The notes under the pieces were generated by a model that did not search any database, was not told the origin of the DNA, and saw only the letters and a program-made list of their open reading frames with translations. Position numbers and translations under genes: made by a program. DNA of 10,495 nucleotides, from the NCBI GenBank assembly GCA_030689875.1, contig JAUYHR010000115.1, positions 1 to 10,495 on the forward strand. Direction: 5' to 3'. Shown here piece after piece: positions 4,488 to 10,495 of the stretch (positions are counted from its first letter, which is position 1; each line of letters begins with the position of its first letter). Source of the DNA: Nanobdellota archaeon. GTDB taxonomy: Archaea > Nanobdellota > Nanobdellia > Pacearchaeales > GW2011-AR1.

Positions 4488-4513
4488 GTTAAAATTTTGT
4501 AAAAATTTTAAAC
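4488..4513. repeat. AT-rich inverted repeat downstream of the 95-aa gene
   Basis: GTTAAAATTTT and AAAATTTTAAAC form a near-perfect inverted repeat around a few bases. It lies about 38 bp past the stop codon of the minus-strand gene at 4551 and could act as, or border, its transcript end. The bases 4420-4487 hold the presumed tRNA-Ser promoter region; a TTAAT-type box near 4444-4453 is a weak candidate. Confidence 0.4.
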
Positions 4514-4550
4514 TATAAAATAATTATCAAAGAATGAGTTAAAAATCTTG

Positions 4551-4838
4551 CTATCCCTTAAAAAATCCTAAAATTTTTTTCCAAAAAGAATTTTTAAATT
4601 CAACGGGTTTGCCGTCTTTGTCAAGAACCTGATAATTTATCCTCGGTTTTTCTTTAAGAATAGGCGCTTCTTTAGCCATTTCTTTTTGAGCTATTTCTAA
4701 TGCTTCTTCTACAATAACTCTGGAATATCCCTGATTAATCAACGCCCATTTAAGACTGTCAGTTGTATACCCTTTTTTTAAATTTTTTTTAAAGTATTCA
4801 ACTAATTGTTCTTTAGAGCCTCTCCTAACGCCTGTCAT
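4551..4838 (-). CDS. Small helical protein of unknown function (95 aa)
   Basis: A 95-aa basic protein with no membrane helix. Residues about 7-55 look like three to four short helices (SKEQLVEYFKKNLKKGYTTD, then LKWALINQGYSRVIVEEAL) in a pattern reminiscent of small helical-bundle or UBA-like folds; this resemblance is inference. The middle (INYQVLDKDGKPVEFK) suggests a short beta hairpin. The C terminus FWKKILGFFKG is amphipathic and could touch a membrane. It follows AMP phosphorylase by 41 nt and may be the last gene of that unit. I recognise similar small proteins as recurrent in DPANN-type genomes but know of no function. Confidence 0.75.
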   Translation of the reverse strand: MTGVRRGSKEQLVEYFKKNLKKGYTTDSLKWALINQGYSRVIVEEALEIAQKEMAKEAPILKEKPRINYQVLDKDGKPVEFKNSFWKKILGFFKG

Positions 4839-4879
4839 GAAAAAAATAAAAATCCATCATTTAAATTCTTTGCTATATT

Positions 4880-6361
4880 CTATTTTATAATTATTATCTT
4901 GTTTTTAGCATAAAATCGCACAGCTTCGCGAAGTCTTGATTCAGATTCTGAATAAATAGTCAAGAGCTTTTCATTTTTTTTAATCTTATCATTTTTATGA
5001 AAATATAAATAAATTCCCGCATATTTATCCGTCGGACAGCCTGCAATTCTTGCAAGCAAATTTATGGATTTATTATTTATTTCTAAGATTTTTCCAGTTT
5101 TGTTTGCTAATAAATTATGCTTAAATTTCCCGGGAATTAATTTTTTTATTGCGCCGCCTTGCGCCTGAATAATTTGTTTAAATTTTTTATATGCTCTTCC
5201 TGAATTTAAAATTTCTTCAGCTTTTTTAATTCCCTGACCTCTCTTTGCTTTTCTAGTCATTTCTAAAAGTTTTCCAGCGAGAAATACTGATTTTTTTTCC
5301 AAGTCCTTTGGTCCTTGCTGGGCAGGATCAAGAACTTTTAAAACATCAATCATCTCTAAAACAGGTCCTATCCCGTTTCCAATTGGCTGATCCCCGTCGG
5401 TTAAAACAACTTCTAATTTTTTCCTGAAATATTTGCCTATTTTTTCAAACTTCTGTTTTAATCTAATTGCGTTTGATAAACTAACTTTTGCATTTTTTCC
5501 ATAAGGAATATCTATTAAAATATAATTGCTTCCGACAGCAAGTTTCTTGGACATTATAGACGCCAACAACTGCGATTCAGGATCTATTCTCAAAGCTTTT
5601 TCCACCACAATTATTTTAGAATCTGCGGGAACCATCCCCAGCCCCTCTCCCCAAACCATGCACGCATTTGTTTTTTTTATTATCTCTTTTATTTTGTTTA
5701 TTGGAAATTCAACGGGAGCAAGAACTTCAATTGTGTCTGCTGTTCCTGCAGAAGTTGTTATCGCTCTTGAAGAAGTTTTTGGAAAAATCAACCCATCTGA
5801 AGCGCAAATAGAAACAACTATTGGAGTAGTTCTGTTTCCCGGAATTCCCCCAATGGAATGTTTATCGACTATAAATTTGTTTTTTAATTTTAAAATTTTC
5901 CCTGTTTTCAAGATAGCTTTAATTAAAAAAATATTTTCCTTAAAATTCATGCCTTTTTCATACATCACTGAAACAAAAAGCGCGATTTCCGCTTCTGAAA
6001 GAGCATTATTCGCGATGTCCTTAATTATTGATTCAATTTCTTTTTGAGATAATCTTTTGTTGTTCAATTTTTTCTTAATAAAAGTCAAGCTATTTAATAT
6101 TGGAGATAAAATAACTTCAACAAATTGCCCTTTTTTTAAATTTAATTTTTCTTTAAGTTCTGAAGAAACTAAAATTTCATTTTCAGCCACTATTTCTTCT
6201 ATAACATCAACAATAGTGGAAATCTCCCTCGCTGGTTTGGAAATAGTTTTTAGAATAATTCTATCCTTGCTATAAACTCCTAAATTTTCTGCGGTTTTAT
6301 TATTTAACATTACTACCGGAAATCCTGCAGACCATTTTAAAAATTTAATTTTTAGTTGCAT
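4880..6361 (-). CDS. deoA: AMP phosphorylase
   Basis: AMP phosphorylase converts nucleoside 5'-monophosphates and phosphate to free base and ribose-1,5-bisphosphate, which in archaea feeds R15P isomerase and type III RuBisCO. The 493-aa length matches the archaeal family (about 500). An N-terminal domain absent from bacterial thymidine phosphorylase occupies about residues 1-90. The catalytic signatures follow: KHSIGGIPGNR (167-177), TSSRAITTSAGTADTIE (196-212), GEGLGMVPAD (238-247) and GDQPIGNGIGPVLE (323-336). KHSIGGIPGNRT separates AMP phosphorylase from thymidine phosphorylase (KHSTGGVGD). A GGAG ribosome binding site 5 nt before ATG 6361 confirms the start. It sits 10 nt behind the AI-2E family gene, so the two are cotranscribed. 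RuBisCO and the isomerase are not in this window. Confidence 0.94.
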   Translation of the reverse strand: MQLKIKFLKWSAGFPVVMLNNKTAENLGVYSKDRIILKTISKPAREISTIVDVIEEIVAENEILVSSELKEKLNLKKGQFVEVILSPILNSLTFIKKKLNNKRLSQKEIESIIKDIANNALSEAEIALFVSVMYEKGMNFKENIFLIKAILKTGKILKLKNKFIVDKHSIGGIPGNRTTPIVVSICASDGLIFPKTSSRAITTSAGTADTIEVLAPVEFPINKIKEIIKKTNACMVWGEGLGMVPADSKIIVVEKALRIDPESQLLASIMSKKLAVGSNYILIDIPYGKNAKVSLSNAIRLKQKFEKIGKYFRKKLEVVLTDGDQPIGNGIGPVLEMIDVLKVLDPAQQGPKDLEKKSVFLAGKLLEMTRKAKRGQGIKKAEEILNSGRAYKKFKQIIQAQGGAIKKLIPGKFKHNLLANKTGKILEINNKSINLLARIAGCPTDKYAGIYLYFHKNDKIKKNEKLLTIYSESESRLREAVRFYAKNKIIIIK

Positions 6362-6371
6362 CTAATCTCCG

Positions 6372-7424
6372 CTAATTTAATTGTTTAACATGTTGAGCGG
6401 GTTCTATAAACACTCCCGGTGTTTTTTTATCTCGATAAATCTCCAAAACTATAAGAAGGTAAGCGATTATTAACGGGCCAAGGAGTATTCCAAGAAGTCC
6501 AAATGTAAATAAACCTCCGATCATCCCAATTAAAACTAATGCTGAATTCATTTTCATCCATCTAGCAAGCAATATTGGCTGAAGAAAATTGTCAATGATG
6601 GTTGCAACAAGACCAAAGATAATAACTCCTATTGCCGGAAAAAGATTCCCCTGAACAAAAAGATAAATAGCCACCGGCGCCCAAACAATTCCTGTTCCAA
6701 TAATTGGAAGAATTCCTGCAATAATTGTTAAAATTGAAAGAAGCAAAGCATGCGGAACTCCGAATATAAACAAACCTATACTTGCTACAATTCCCTGAAG
6801 AGCTCCCAAGAAAATTCTGCCATAAACCACTGAGACGGTTATGGCTCTTGATGATTCAAATAATTTGGTTTCAACTTCTTTTGAAAAAGGCAAAACACTT
6901 TTAATATAATCTACAAATTTTTCTTGATCTCTTAATGCGATAAAAAAAGTAAAAAAAACTACTGTGAGGTGTAAAATAATAGTTGGAAAATTTCTTATTA
7001 AATCTGCAAATGAATTCATAAGGGAATTTGAAGCTTTTGTTACAAAAGAGGAAATTGTAGACCCAATTTCTTGGGAAAATTGTTCAGAAGCAAGAATATT
7101 TGGGAAAAAATTTTTAAGAGGAGTTATAAAATCTATTTGCTGGGAAGATACAAAAAAATCAAAAGACTTTTCAATTAAGATGGGGGTTAAAAACCAGATT
7201 GGAAGAATAATTATAAGCACTAAGATTAAACATATTAAAAAAGCTGAAATATTTTCTGATTTTATAAATTTATTTATCTTTTTATACAGAGGATAAAAAA
7301 GATATCCAAGAATAAGCGCCATGATTATAGACAGGAGAATTGATTTTAATAGAAAGAAAGAAAGAACTAACAAGACTAAAATTATTCCTGTAGAAGTTAG
7401 ATTTCTAAAATGTTCTTTATCCAT
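6372..7424 (-). CDS. AI-2E/PerM family membrane transporter
   Basis: A 350-aa polytopic membrane protein of the AI-2E exporter (UPF0118/PerM) family, whose members include transporters of small molecules and ion antiporters; the substrate here cannot be inferred. Hydrophobic segments lie at about residues 12-46 (two), 59-82, 147-166, 204-222, 226-256 and 262-330. The region 80-145 is a soluble-looking insert. The family's C-terminal signature is clear: GILPIIGTGIVWAPVAIYL (237-255), IIDNFLQPILLAR (276-288) and GMIGGLFTFGLLGILLGP (300-317). I start it at ATG 7424, which has GAGG nine bases upstream; a longer version from TTG 7439 would run through that site. A TATA box near 7463 would give a leader of about 13 nt. 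It heads the unit with AMP phosphorylase. Confidence 0.9.
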   Translation of the reverse strand: MDKEHFRNLTSTGIILVLLVLSFFLLKSILLSIIMALILGYLFYPLYKKINKFIKSENISAFLICLILVLIIILPIWFLTPILIEKSFDFFVSSQQIDFITPLKNFFPNILASEQFSQEIGSTISSFVTKASNSLMNSFADLIRNFPTIILHLTVVFFTFFIALRDQEKFVDYIKSVLPFSKEVETKLFESSRAITVSVVYGRIFLGALQGIVASIGLFIFGVPHALLLSILTIIAGILPIIGTGIVWAPVAIYLFVQGNLFPAIGVIIFGLVATIIDNFLQPILLARWMKMNSALVLIGMIGGLFTFGLLGILLGPLIIAYLLIVLEIYRDKKTPGVFIEPAQHVKQLN

Positions 7425-7457
7425 TCTCTTTTTCCTCAATTATTTAAACGAGTGGCA

Positions 7458-7468
7458 AATTTATAAAG
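7458..7468 (-). promoter_or_regulatory. TATA box of the AI-2E/AMP phosphorylase unit
   Basis: On the minus strand CTTTATAAATT is centred near 7463, predicting transcription start near 7437, just before the GAGG ribosome binding site and ATG 7424. It forms half of a divergent promoter region with the plus-strand box at 7488-7497; a short inverted repeat (AATCTTTTT/AAAAAGATT, 7471-7490) lies between them and could be an operator or simply AT-rich sequence. Confidence 0.5.
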
Positions 7469-7487
7469 GTAATCTTTTTAAAAAAAG

Positions 7488-7497
7488 ATTTATAAAT
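7488..7497 (+). promoter_or_regulatory. TATA box of the 234-aa gene
   Basis: ATTTATAAAT is centred about 26 bases before ATG 7518, the leaderless spacing also seen for secE and sepF in this window. The AGGT just before the ATG is too close to serve as a ribosome binding site. Confidence 0.55.
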
Positions 7498-7517
7498 GAA
7501 TTTTTACAAAATAAGGT

Positions 7518-8222
7518 ATGAATTTCATAAAAAAAATATTTGACAACCAAATAGATAATTCTATTCGCCTGCAATTTCAAAAATTCAGCAGAGGAGAATT
7601 TAAAAACAGAGCTTTGATTGAAGCAAAAAAATCCAAATCAGGATATAAAATAAAAACTTCTGCGGAATTTGCCAACGAGCTTATAGGGATAATGGCTAAA
7701 AAATTAGGCGAAAGAAAAACAAATGTGACGGGCGCAATTATTTCCACATCTGATTTAAAAAATGAAATTAAATTTAAAGAAATCAAGCAATTTCGAGGCG
7801 TTAAAAAATATTTAATTGATAATGAAATGTCTGGAAAAGAGATTCTTGAATTATTGGAAAAATTTCCAAAAACTTTTTTTGCCTTAAGTTTTTCAGATGG
7901 CGAGGATGTTTTAAAAATAAAACCAAAATCTCCGAAATCAGGCAAGCCCGGAAAAGAAACAGAAGAAATTAAAGTTGATTTTTGCTCCCTTAAAACTTCT
8001 GATTCCGAGATAGGAAAAAGTTTTGTGTTTGAAAAACCGGATTTTAACAACGCTCTGATTAAACATACTTTCTTAATTGAAAAAATTGAAATCCCCGAAG
8101 AATTAAAAAATTCAAAAGATTTTGCAATGGTCAGAGAAAAATCAAAAAGAGCCGGAAAAATTATCAGGATTGCGAATATAGATGGAAAAGAAGAAAAAAG
8201 AGAGAAAGAGTTTAGCGCTTAG
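7518..8222 (+). CDS. Conserved-looking protein of unknown function (234 aa)
   Basis: A 234-aa soluble, lysine/glutamate-rich protein. It has no signal peptide, membrane helix or metal-binding motif. Residues 1-60 are basic and partly helical. About 85-120 hold a helical stretch (QFRGVKKYLIDNEMSGKEIL) and about 128-150 a Lys/Pro/Gly-rich segment (KPKSPKSGKPGKETEE). The C-terminal 50 residues end IRIANIDGKEEK followed by REKEFSA. I recognise no family. Start ATG 7518 sits at leaderless distance from its TATA box. The last 12 codons before the tail are repeated, with only synonymous changes, 712 bp downstream after the toxin-antitoxin-like pair, so the present 3' end may have been replaced during an insertion. 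Confidence 0.8.
   Translation: MNFIKKIFDNQIDNSIRLQFQKFSRGEFKNRALIEAKKSKSGYKIKTSAEFANELIGIMAKKLGERKTNVTGAIISTSDLKNEIKFKEIKQFRGVKKYLIDNEMSGKEILELLEKFPKTFFALSFSDGEDVLKIKPKSPKSGKPGKETEEIKVDFCSLKTSDSEIGKSFVFEKPDFNNALIKHTFLIEKIEIPEELKNSKDFAMVREKSKRAGKIIRIANIDGKEEKREKEFSA
8163..8198 (+). repeat. Copy 1 of 36-nt coding direct repeat (inside 3' end of 234-aa gene)
   Basis: Encodes IRIANIDGKEEK in frame. Compared with 8875-8910, six of 36 bases differ, and every difference is at a third codon position and synonymous (ATC/ATT, AGG/AGA, GCG/GCA, GAT/GAC, AAA/AAG twice). The two copies bracket the DUF4258-like/DUF2283-like pair. Confidence 0.9.
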
Positions 8223-8238
8223 AGGAAAAAATAGAGAA

Positions 8239-8547
8239 ATGGAATTAAAAGAAGTTAAAAGTTTTCTGGAAAAATTAAATCAAAACGAAATTATTTTTGA
8301 CCCTCATTTTTATAAAAAAAGCAAAGAAAGACCTGTAAATGAAAGCATGATAAGAAGTTTTTTATCTCAAATTTATAAATTAGAAAAAATTGAACAAGGA
8401 AAAGAAAAAGATAGATTTAAGTTATGGTTTAAGATGAGCGGGAAATATTCATTAATTTTAATAATTGAGGCAAGAATCTCAAAAGGTTTAAAAGTAATAA
8501 GCGCTTGGAATACTAATAGAAAATGGCAAGACAAATTAAAACAATAG
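8239..8547 (+). CDS. DUF4258-like protein, putative toxin of a toxin-antitoxin pair
   Basis: A 102-aa basic protein. The layout resembles the DUF4258/RelE-like fold: an N-terminal helix, then DPHFYKKSKERPVNESMIRSF (an H-K-E-R type helix preceding the second helix, about residues 21-41), a glycine-turned strand pair (RFKLWFKMSGKYSLILIIEA, 59-78) and a final strand KVISAWNTNRKW (85-96). DUF4258 proteins are commonly considered toxin-like and often neighbour DUF2283 proteins, as here. I place the start at ATG 8239, 16 nt after the upstream stop; an in-frame ATG at 8182 would overlap the previous gene and add a low-complexity lysine run. It overlaps the next gene by 25 nt, typical of tightly coupled toxin-antitoxin genes. 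Toxicity is inferred, not shown. Confidence 0.65.
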   Translation: MELKEVKSFLEKLNQNEIIFDPHFYKKSKERPVNESMIRSFLSQIYKLEKIEQGKEKDRFKLWFKMSGKYSLILIIEARISKGLKVISAWNTNRKWQDKLKQ

Positions 8548-8879
8548 ATTACGATTTTGACAACGATATCTTCTTTATTTCCGACGGAGAGAAAGTAAAA
8601 TTTTCTTTAGATATTGGAGATTTTGTTTTAGATGTAAATCTTAATAATCTTATTTGCGGTATAGAAATAATGGATGCCAGTGAAAATTTAGGAATAAGCA
8701 AAGAAATCTTAAAAAATATCAAGAACATGAAGATGTCAATTACATATAAAACCAACCATATTTATGTTCTTTTAATGATTAGTTTTAAAAAAAACAATAA
8801 AGAAGTTAATGTGCAAATTCCTTTGACTCTTGATTTAGGGCATAAAACCCCCAGACAAGAAATATTAGTTTATAATTAG
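8523..8879 (+). CDS. DUF2283-like protein, putative antitoxin partner
   Basis: A 118-aa protein. The first half fits the DUF2283 pattern: YDFDNDIFFI near the start (YDpe-D-ly), then SLDIGDFVLDVNLNNLICGIEIMDAS (about residues 28-53, an acidic strand followed by the GIEI-DAS signature). The second half (SITYKTNHIYVLLMISF, then VNVQIPLTLDLG) is a further beta-rich segment beyond the minimal domain. DUF2283 proteins are usually found beside DUF4258 or related small toxins and are thought to neutralise them. Start ATG 8523 lies inside the toxin gene with a 25-nt overlap. Its stop codon TAG 8877-8879 lies within the downstream copy of the 36-nt repeat, so the cassette ends almost exactly at the repeat. 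Confidence 0.7.
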   Translation: MARQIKTIDYDFDNDIFFISDGEKVKFSLDIGDFVLDVNLNNLICGIEIMDASENLGISKEILKNIKNMKMSITYKTNHIYVLLMISFKKNNKEVNVQIPLTLDLGHKTPRQEILVYN

Positions 8880-8913
8880 AATTGCAAATATAGACGGAAA
8901 GGAAGAAAAGTGA
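8875..8913 (+). pseudogene. Detached 3' fragment of the 234-aa gene (copy 2 of the repeat)
   Basis: Bases 8875-8910 encode IRIANIDGKEEK, identical to residues near the end of the 234-aa protein, in a different codon choice, then meet TGA 8911-8913 where the intact gene has AGA. Decayed similarity continues to about 8922 (GAAGGGTTT versus GAGAAAGAGTTT). There is no start codon or body for this fragment. It is best read as the remnant 3' end of an older or second copy of the gene, displaced by the 0.7-kb cassette. Confidence 0.75.
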
Positions 8914-8935
8914 GAAGGGTTTCTCTTGCTGAACG

Positions 8936-8946
8936 CCTTTAATAAA
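8936..8946 (+). promoter_or_regulatory. Possible TATA box of the trehalose gene
   Basis: CCTTTAATAAAA lies centred near 8941, 17 bases before ATG 8958 and 26 before the in-frame ATG 8967. By the leaderless spacing seen elsewhere in this window, the ATG at 8967 would be the start. The sequence is too AT-rich to be sure. Confidence 0.35.
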
Positions 8947-8957
8947 ATTTAATAAAA

Positions 8958-10495
8958 ATGATTAAAATGTCAAACATTAAAAATTCAACAAAGCGCAAGA
9001 TATTGATAGTATCTAACAGGCTACCCATTGATATTACAAAAAAAGGAAATAAATTACATATTCACCAAAATATCGGAGGTTTAACTACTGCCCTATCTTC
9101 AGTTCAAAAACAATATCAATGGAAGTGGGTTGGATGGCCCGGCAGAAAAAATATTTCAAAGGAAATTGAAAACAAATTTAATAGCGAGTTTAATTGCTAT
9201 TCTGTTTTTCTCTCCGAACAAGATATTAAAAAATACTATTTGGGTTTTTGTAATGAAACTCTCTGGCCATTGTTCCATTATTTTCCTAAAATAACTAAAT
9301 ATAATTCTAGTGAATGGGATTATTATACTAAAGTAAATCAAATGTTTTGTGATAAAATAATAGAAATAGCAGGTCCTGAAGACAATATTTGGATTCAAGA
9401 TTATCACTTAATGCTTCTTCCAAATCTTCTTAGAAAACACCTGCCAAAAGCCACAATAGGATTTTTCTCACATATACCCTTCCCGCCTTTTGAAATATTT
9501 CGTTTACTTCCATGGAGAAAAGAGATTCTTATGGGAATTCTTGGAGCAGACCTTATCGGTTTTCATACATATGAATATTCAAACAATTTTTTGAGTAATG
9601 TATTATACTTGTTAGGCAATGATAATGAATTAGGAAGATTACAAATTGGAGAGAGGACCATAAATGTCGGAGTTTTTCCATTGGGAATAGACTTTCAAAA
9701 ATATTTTGGCGCTGCTAAAAATCCAGAAGTAGAAAAAGAAGTACGCAAATTTAGAAAGATTGTGGGTGAGCGCAAAGTTGTGTTGTCAGTTGATAGAATG
9801 GATTATACAAAAGGCATTCCAGAACGGCTAGAGGCATTTAGTACATTTTTAGAAGAGAATCGTCAATGGCATGATAAAATAATCATGATTATGGTGGTTC
9901 CCCCCTCTCGTATAGAGGCGCATCAATACAGTTTATTAAAAAAAGAAATAGATGAAACAGTTGGAAGAATTAATGGAAAGTATTCAACTATGGGCTGGAG
10001 CCCTATTATATATATTCATAAACCTATGAGTTTTCAATCTCTTTCTGCATTGTATGTAATATCTGATGTAGCCCTTATTACACCTCTCCGAGACGGAATG
10101 AATCTCATTGCTAAAGAGTATATTGCAACTAATTCAGACGGCCTAGGAGTATTAATCTTGAGCGAGATGGCTGGAGCCGTAAAAGAACTTGGAGAAGCAA
10201 TAATAATTAATCCAAACAACAAAAAAGAAATTTCACAGGCATTAAATATAGCCCTAACTATGCCAAAAGAGGAGCAGATTTTAAGAAATAAAATAATGCA
10301 AGAAAGGTTGCGATTTTATGATGTTGAATGGTGGGTTAAAAAATACTTAGAAAAAATAGATGAAACGAAAAAAATTCAGGAAGTATTAAAAGCAAAAATA
10401 TTAAACCATAAAATTCAAAATGAATTAATCCATAATTATCATCTAAGCAAATCAAGATTAATTTTTTTAGATTATGATGGAACACTTGTGCCTTT
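8958..10495 (+). CDS. Trehalose-6-phosphate synthase/phosphatase fusion (3' end outside window)
   Basis: Open to the right edge (512 complete codons). The first about 465 residues form a GT20 trehalose-6-phosphate synthase, which joins UDP- or other NDP-glucose to glucose-6-phosphate. Signatures are SNRLPI (19-24) with the GGL loop (40-42), WVGWPG, WIQDYHLMLLP (145-155), HIPFPPFEIFRLLPWRKEIL, VGVFPLGID, DRMDYTKGIPERL (279-291, carrying the Arg/Lys phosphate contacts), TPLRDGMNLIAKEYIA (375-390) and GVLILSEMAGAVKEL. A HAD motif DYDGTL follows at 505-510, the start of a trehalose phosphatase domain, so this is probably a bifunctional TPS-TPP. Codon use includes CGG, CGA, CGC and CGT arginines that are scarce in the neighbouring genes, suggesting acquisition. 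The start is ATG 8958 or, by promoter spacing, ATG 8967. Confidence 0.93.
   Translation, partial: MIKMSNIKNSTKRKILIVSNRLPIDITKKGNKLHIHQNIGGLTTALSSVQKQYQWKWVGWPGRKNISKEIENKFNSEFNCYSVFLSEQDIKKYYLGFCNETLWPLFHYFPKITKYNSSEWDYYTKVNQMFCDKIIEIAGPEDNIWIQDYHLMLLPNLLRKHLPKATIGFFSHIPFPPFEIFRLLPWRKEILMGILGADLIGFHTYEYSNNFLSNVLYLLGNDNELGRLQIGERTINVGVFPLGIDFQKYFGAAKNPEVEKEVRKFRKIVGERKVVLSVDRMDYTKGIPERLEAFSTFLEENRQWHDKIIMIMVVPPSRIEAHQYSLLKKEIDETVGRINGKYSTMGWSPIIYIHKPMSFQSLSALYVISDVALITPLRDGMNLIAKEYIATNSDGLGVLILSEMAGAVKELGEAIIINPNNKKEISQALNIALTMPKEEQILRNKIMQERLRFYDVEWWVKKYLEKIDETKKIQEVLKAKILNHKIQNELIHNYHLSKSRLIFLDYDGTLVP

Noticed and set aside
4312..4518. A 68-codon plus-strand frame over the tRNA-Ser region.
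   Set aside because: It runs antisense through the tRNA gene and its promoter, with no protein-like features; it is a chance frame.
5526..6275. Long plus-strand frames opposite AMP phosphorylase.
   Set aside because: They are antisense shadows of a well-supported gene with clear catalytic motifs.
6964..7521. Plus-strand frames opposite the AI-2E family gene and through the divergent promoter.
   Set aside because: They are antisense to a clear membrane-protein gene and would run over both promoters.
9156..9407. Minus-strand frame inside the trehalose gene.
   Set aside because: It is a shadow of the open TPS frame, which carries conserved motifs on the plus strand.
1..10495. CRISPR array, insertion sequence or integrase gene.
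   Set aside because: No regularly spaced repeats, no transposase or recombinase motifs and no terminal inverted repeats of an insertion sequence were seen; the repeat structures found are too short or too few.

Overview
The window comes from an AT-rich archaeon, most likely a DPANN-type lineage (Pacearchaeota/Woesearchaeota-like). The support is archaeal-only informational genes (Spt5, Rpo12, eL43, prefoldin beta, archaeal Sec61 gamma), an archaeal AMP phosphorylase, archaeal SepF beside FtsZ, TATA-box promoters placed for leaderless or near-leaderless transcripts, tRNAs without encoded CCA, and several small proteins of a kind I associate with those lineages but cannot name. The lineage is an inference from gene content; I could not run a search.

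Layout. On the + strand, 1-1952 holds the 3' end of ftsZ, then secE (too short for routine ORF calling), spt5/nusG and rpl11. The uL11 protein carries an unusual Ala/Lys/Glu tail of about 85 residues, and the usual L1-L10-L12 genes do not follow. A four-helix membrane protein (2113-2502) comes next; its start region is preceded by a partial copy of itself that makes a 21-codon overlapping upstream ORF. On the - strand, 2678-3863 holds sepF, transcribed on its own, and an eL43 - rpo12 - prefoldin beta operon. Around 4 kb, two convergent tRNA genes (Pro-TGG on +, Ser-TGA on -) enclose about 290 bp full of fragments and palindromes built from the T arms and 3' ends of those tRNAs. On the - strand, 4551-7424 holds a small unknown protein, AMP phosphorylase and an AI-2E/PerM family membrane protein, probably one transcription unit. 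A divergent promoter region at 7440-7517 separates it from the last block.

The last block (+, 7518-10495) holds an unknown 234-aa protein, a DUF4258-like/DUF2283-like pair that looks like a toxin-antitoxin module, and the start of a fused trehalose-6-phosphate synthase/phosphatase cut by the window edge. The toxin-antitoxin pair is bracketed by two copies of a 36-nt coding segment, the 3' end of the 234-aa gene. The copies encode the same 12 residues but differ at six positions, all synonymous. This is the most interesting structure in the window: it looks like a small cassette inserted at a gene 3' end, with one copy restoring the reading frame and the other left as a scar.

Functionally, the left part is cell division (FtsZ with its membrane anchor SepF), protein export, transcription elongation and ribosome/RNA polymerase components. 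The middle is nucleotide salvage (AMP phosphorylase). The right is accessory: a putative toxin-antitoxin cassette and an osmolyte/trehalose gene with codon use that differs from its neighbours.
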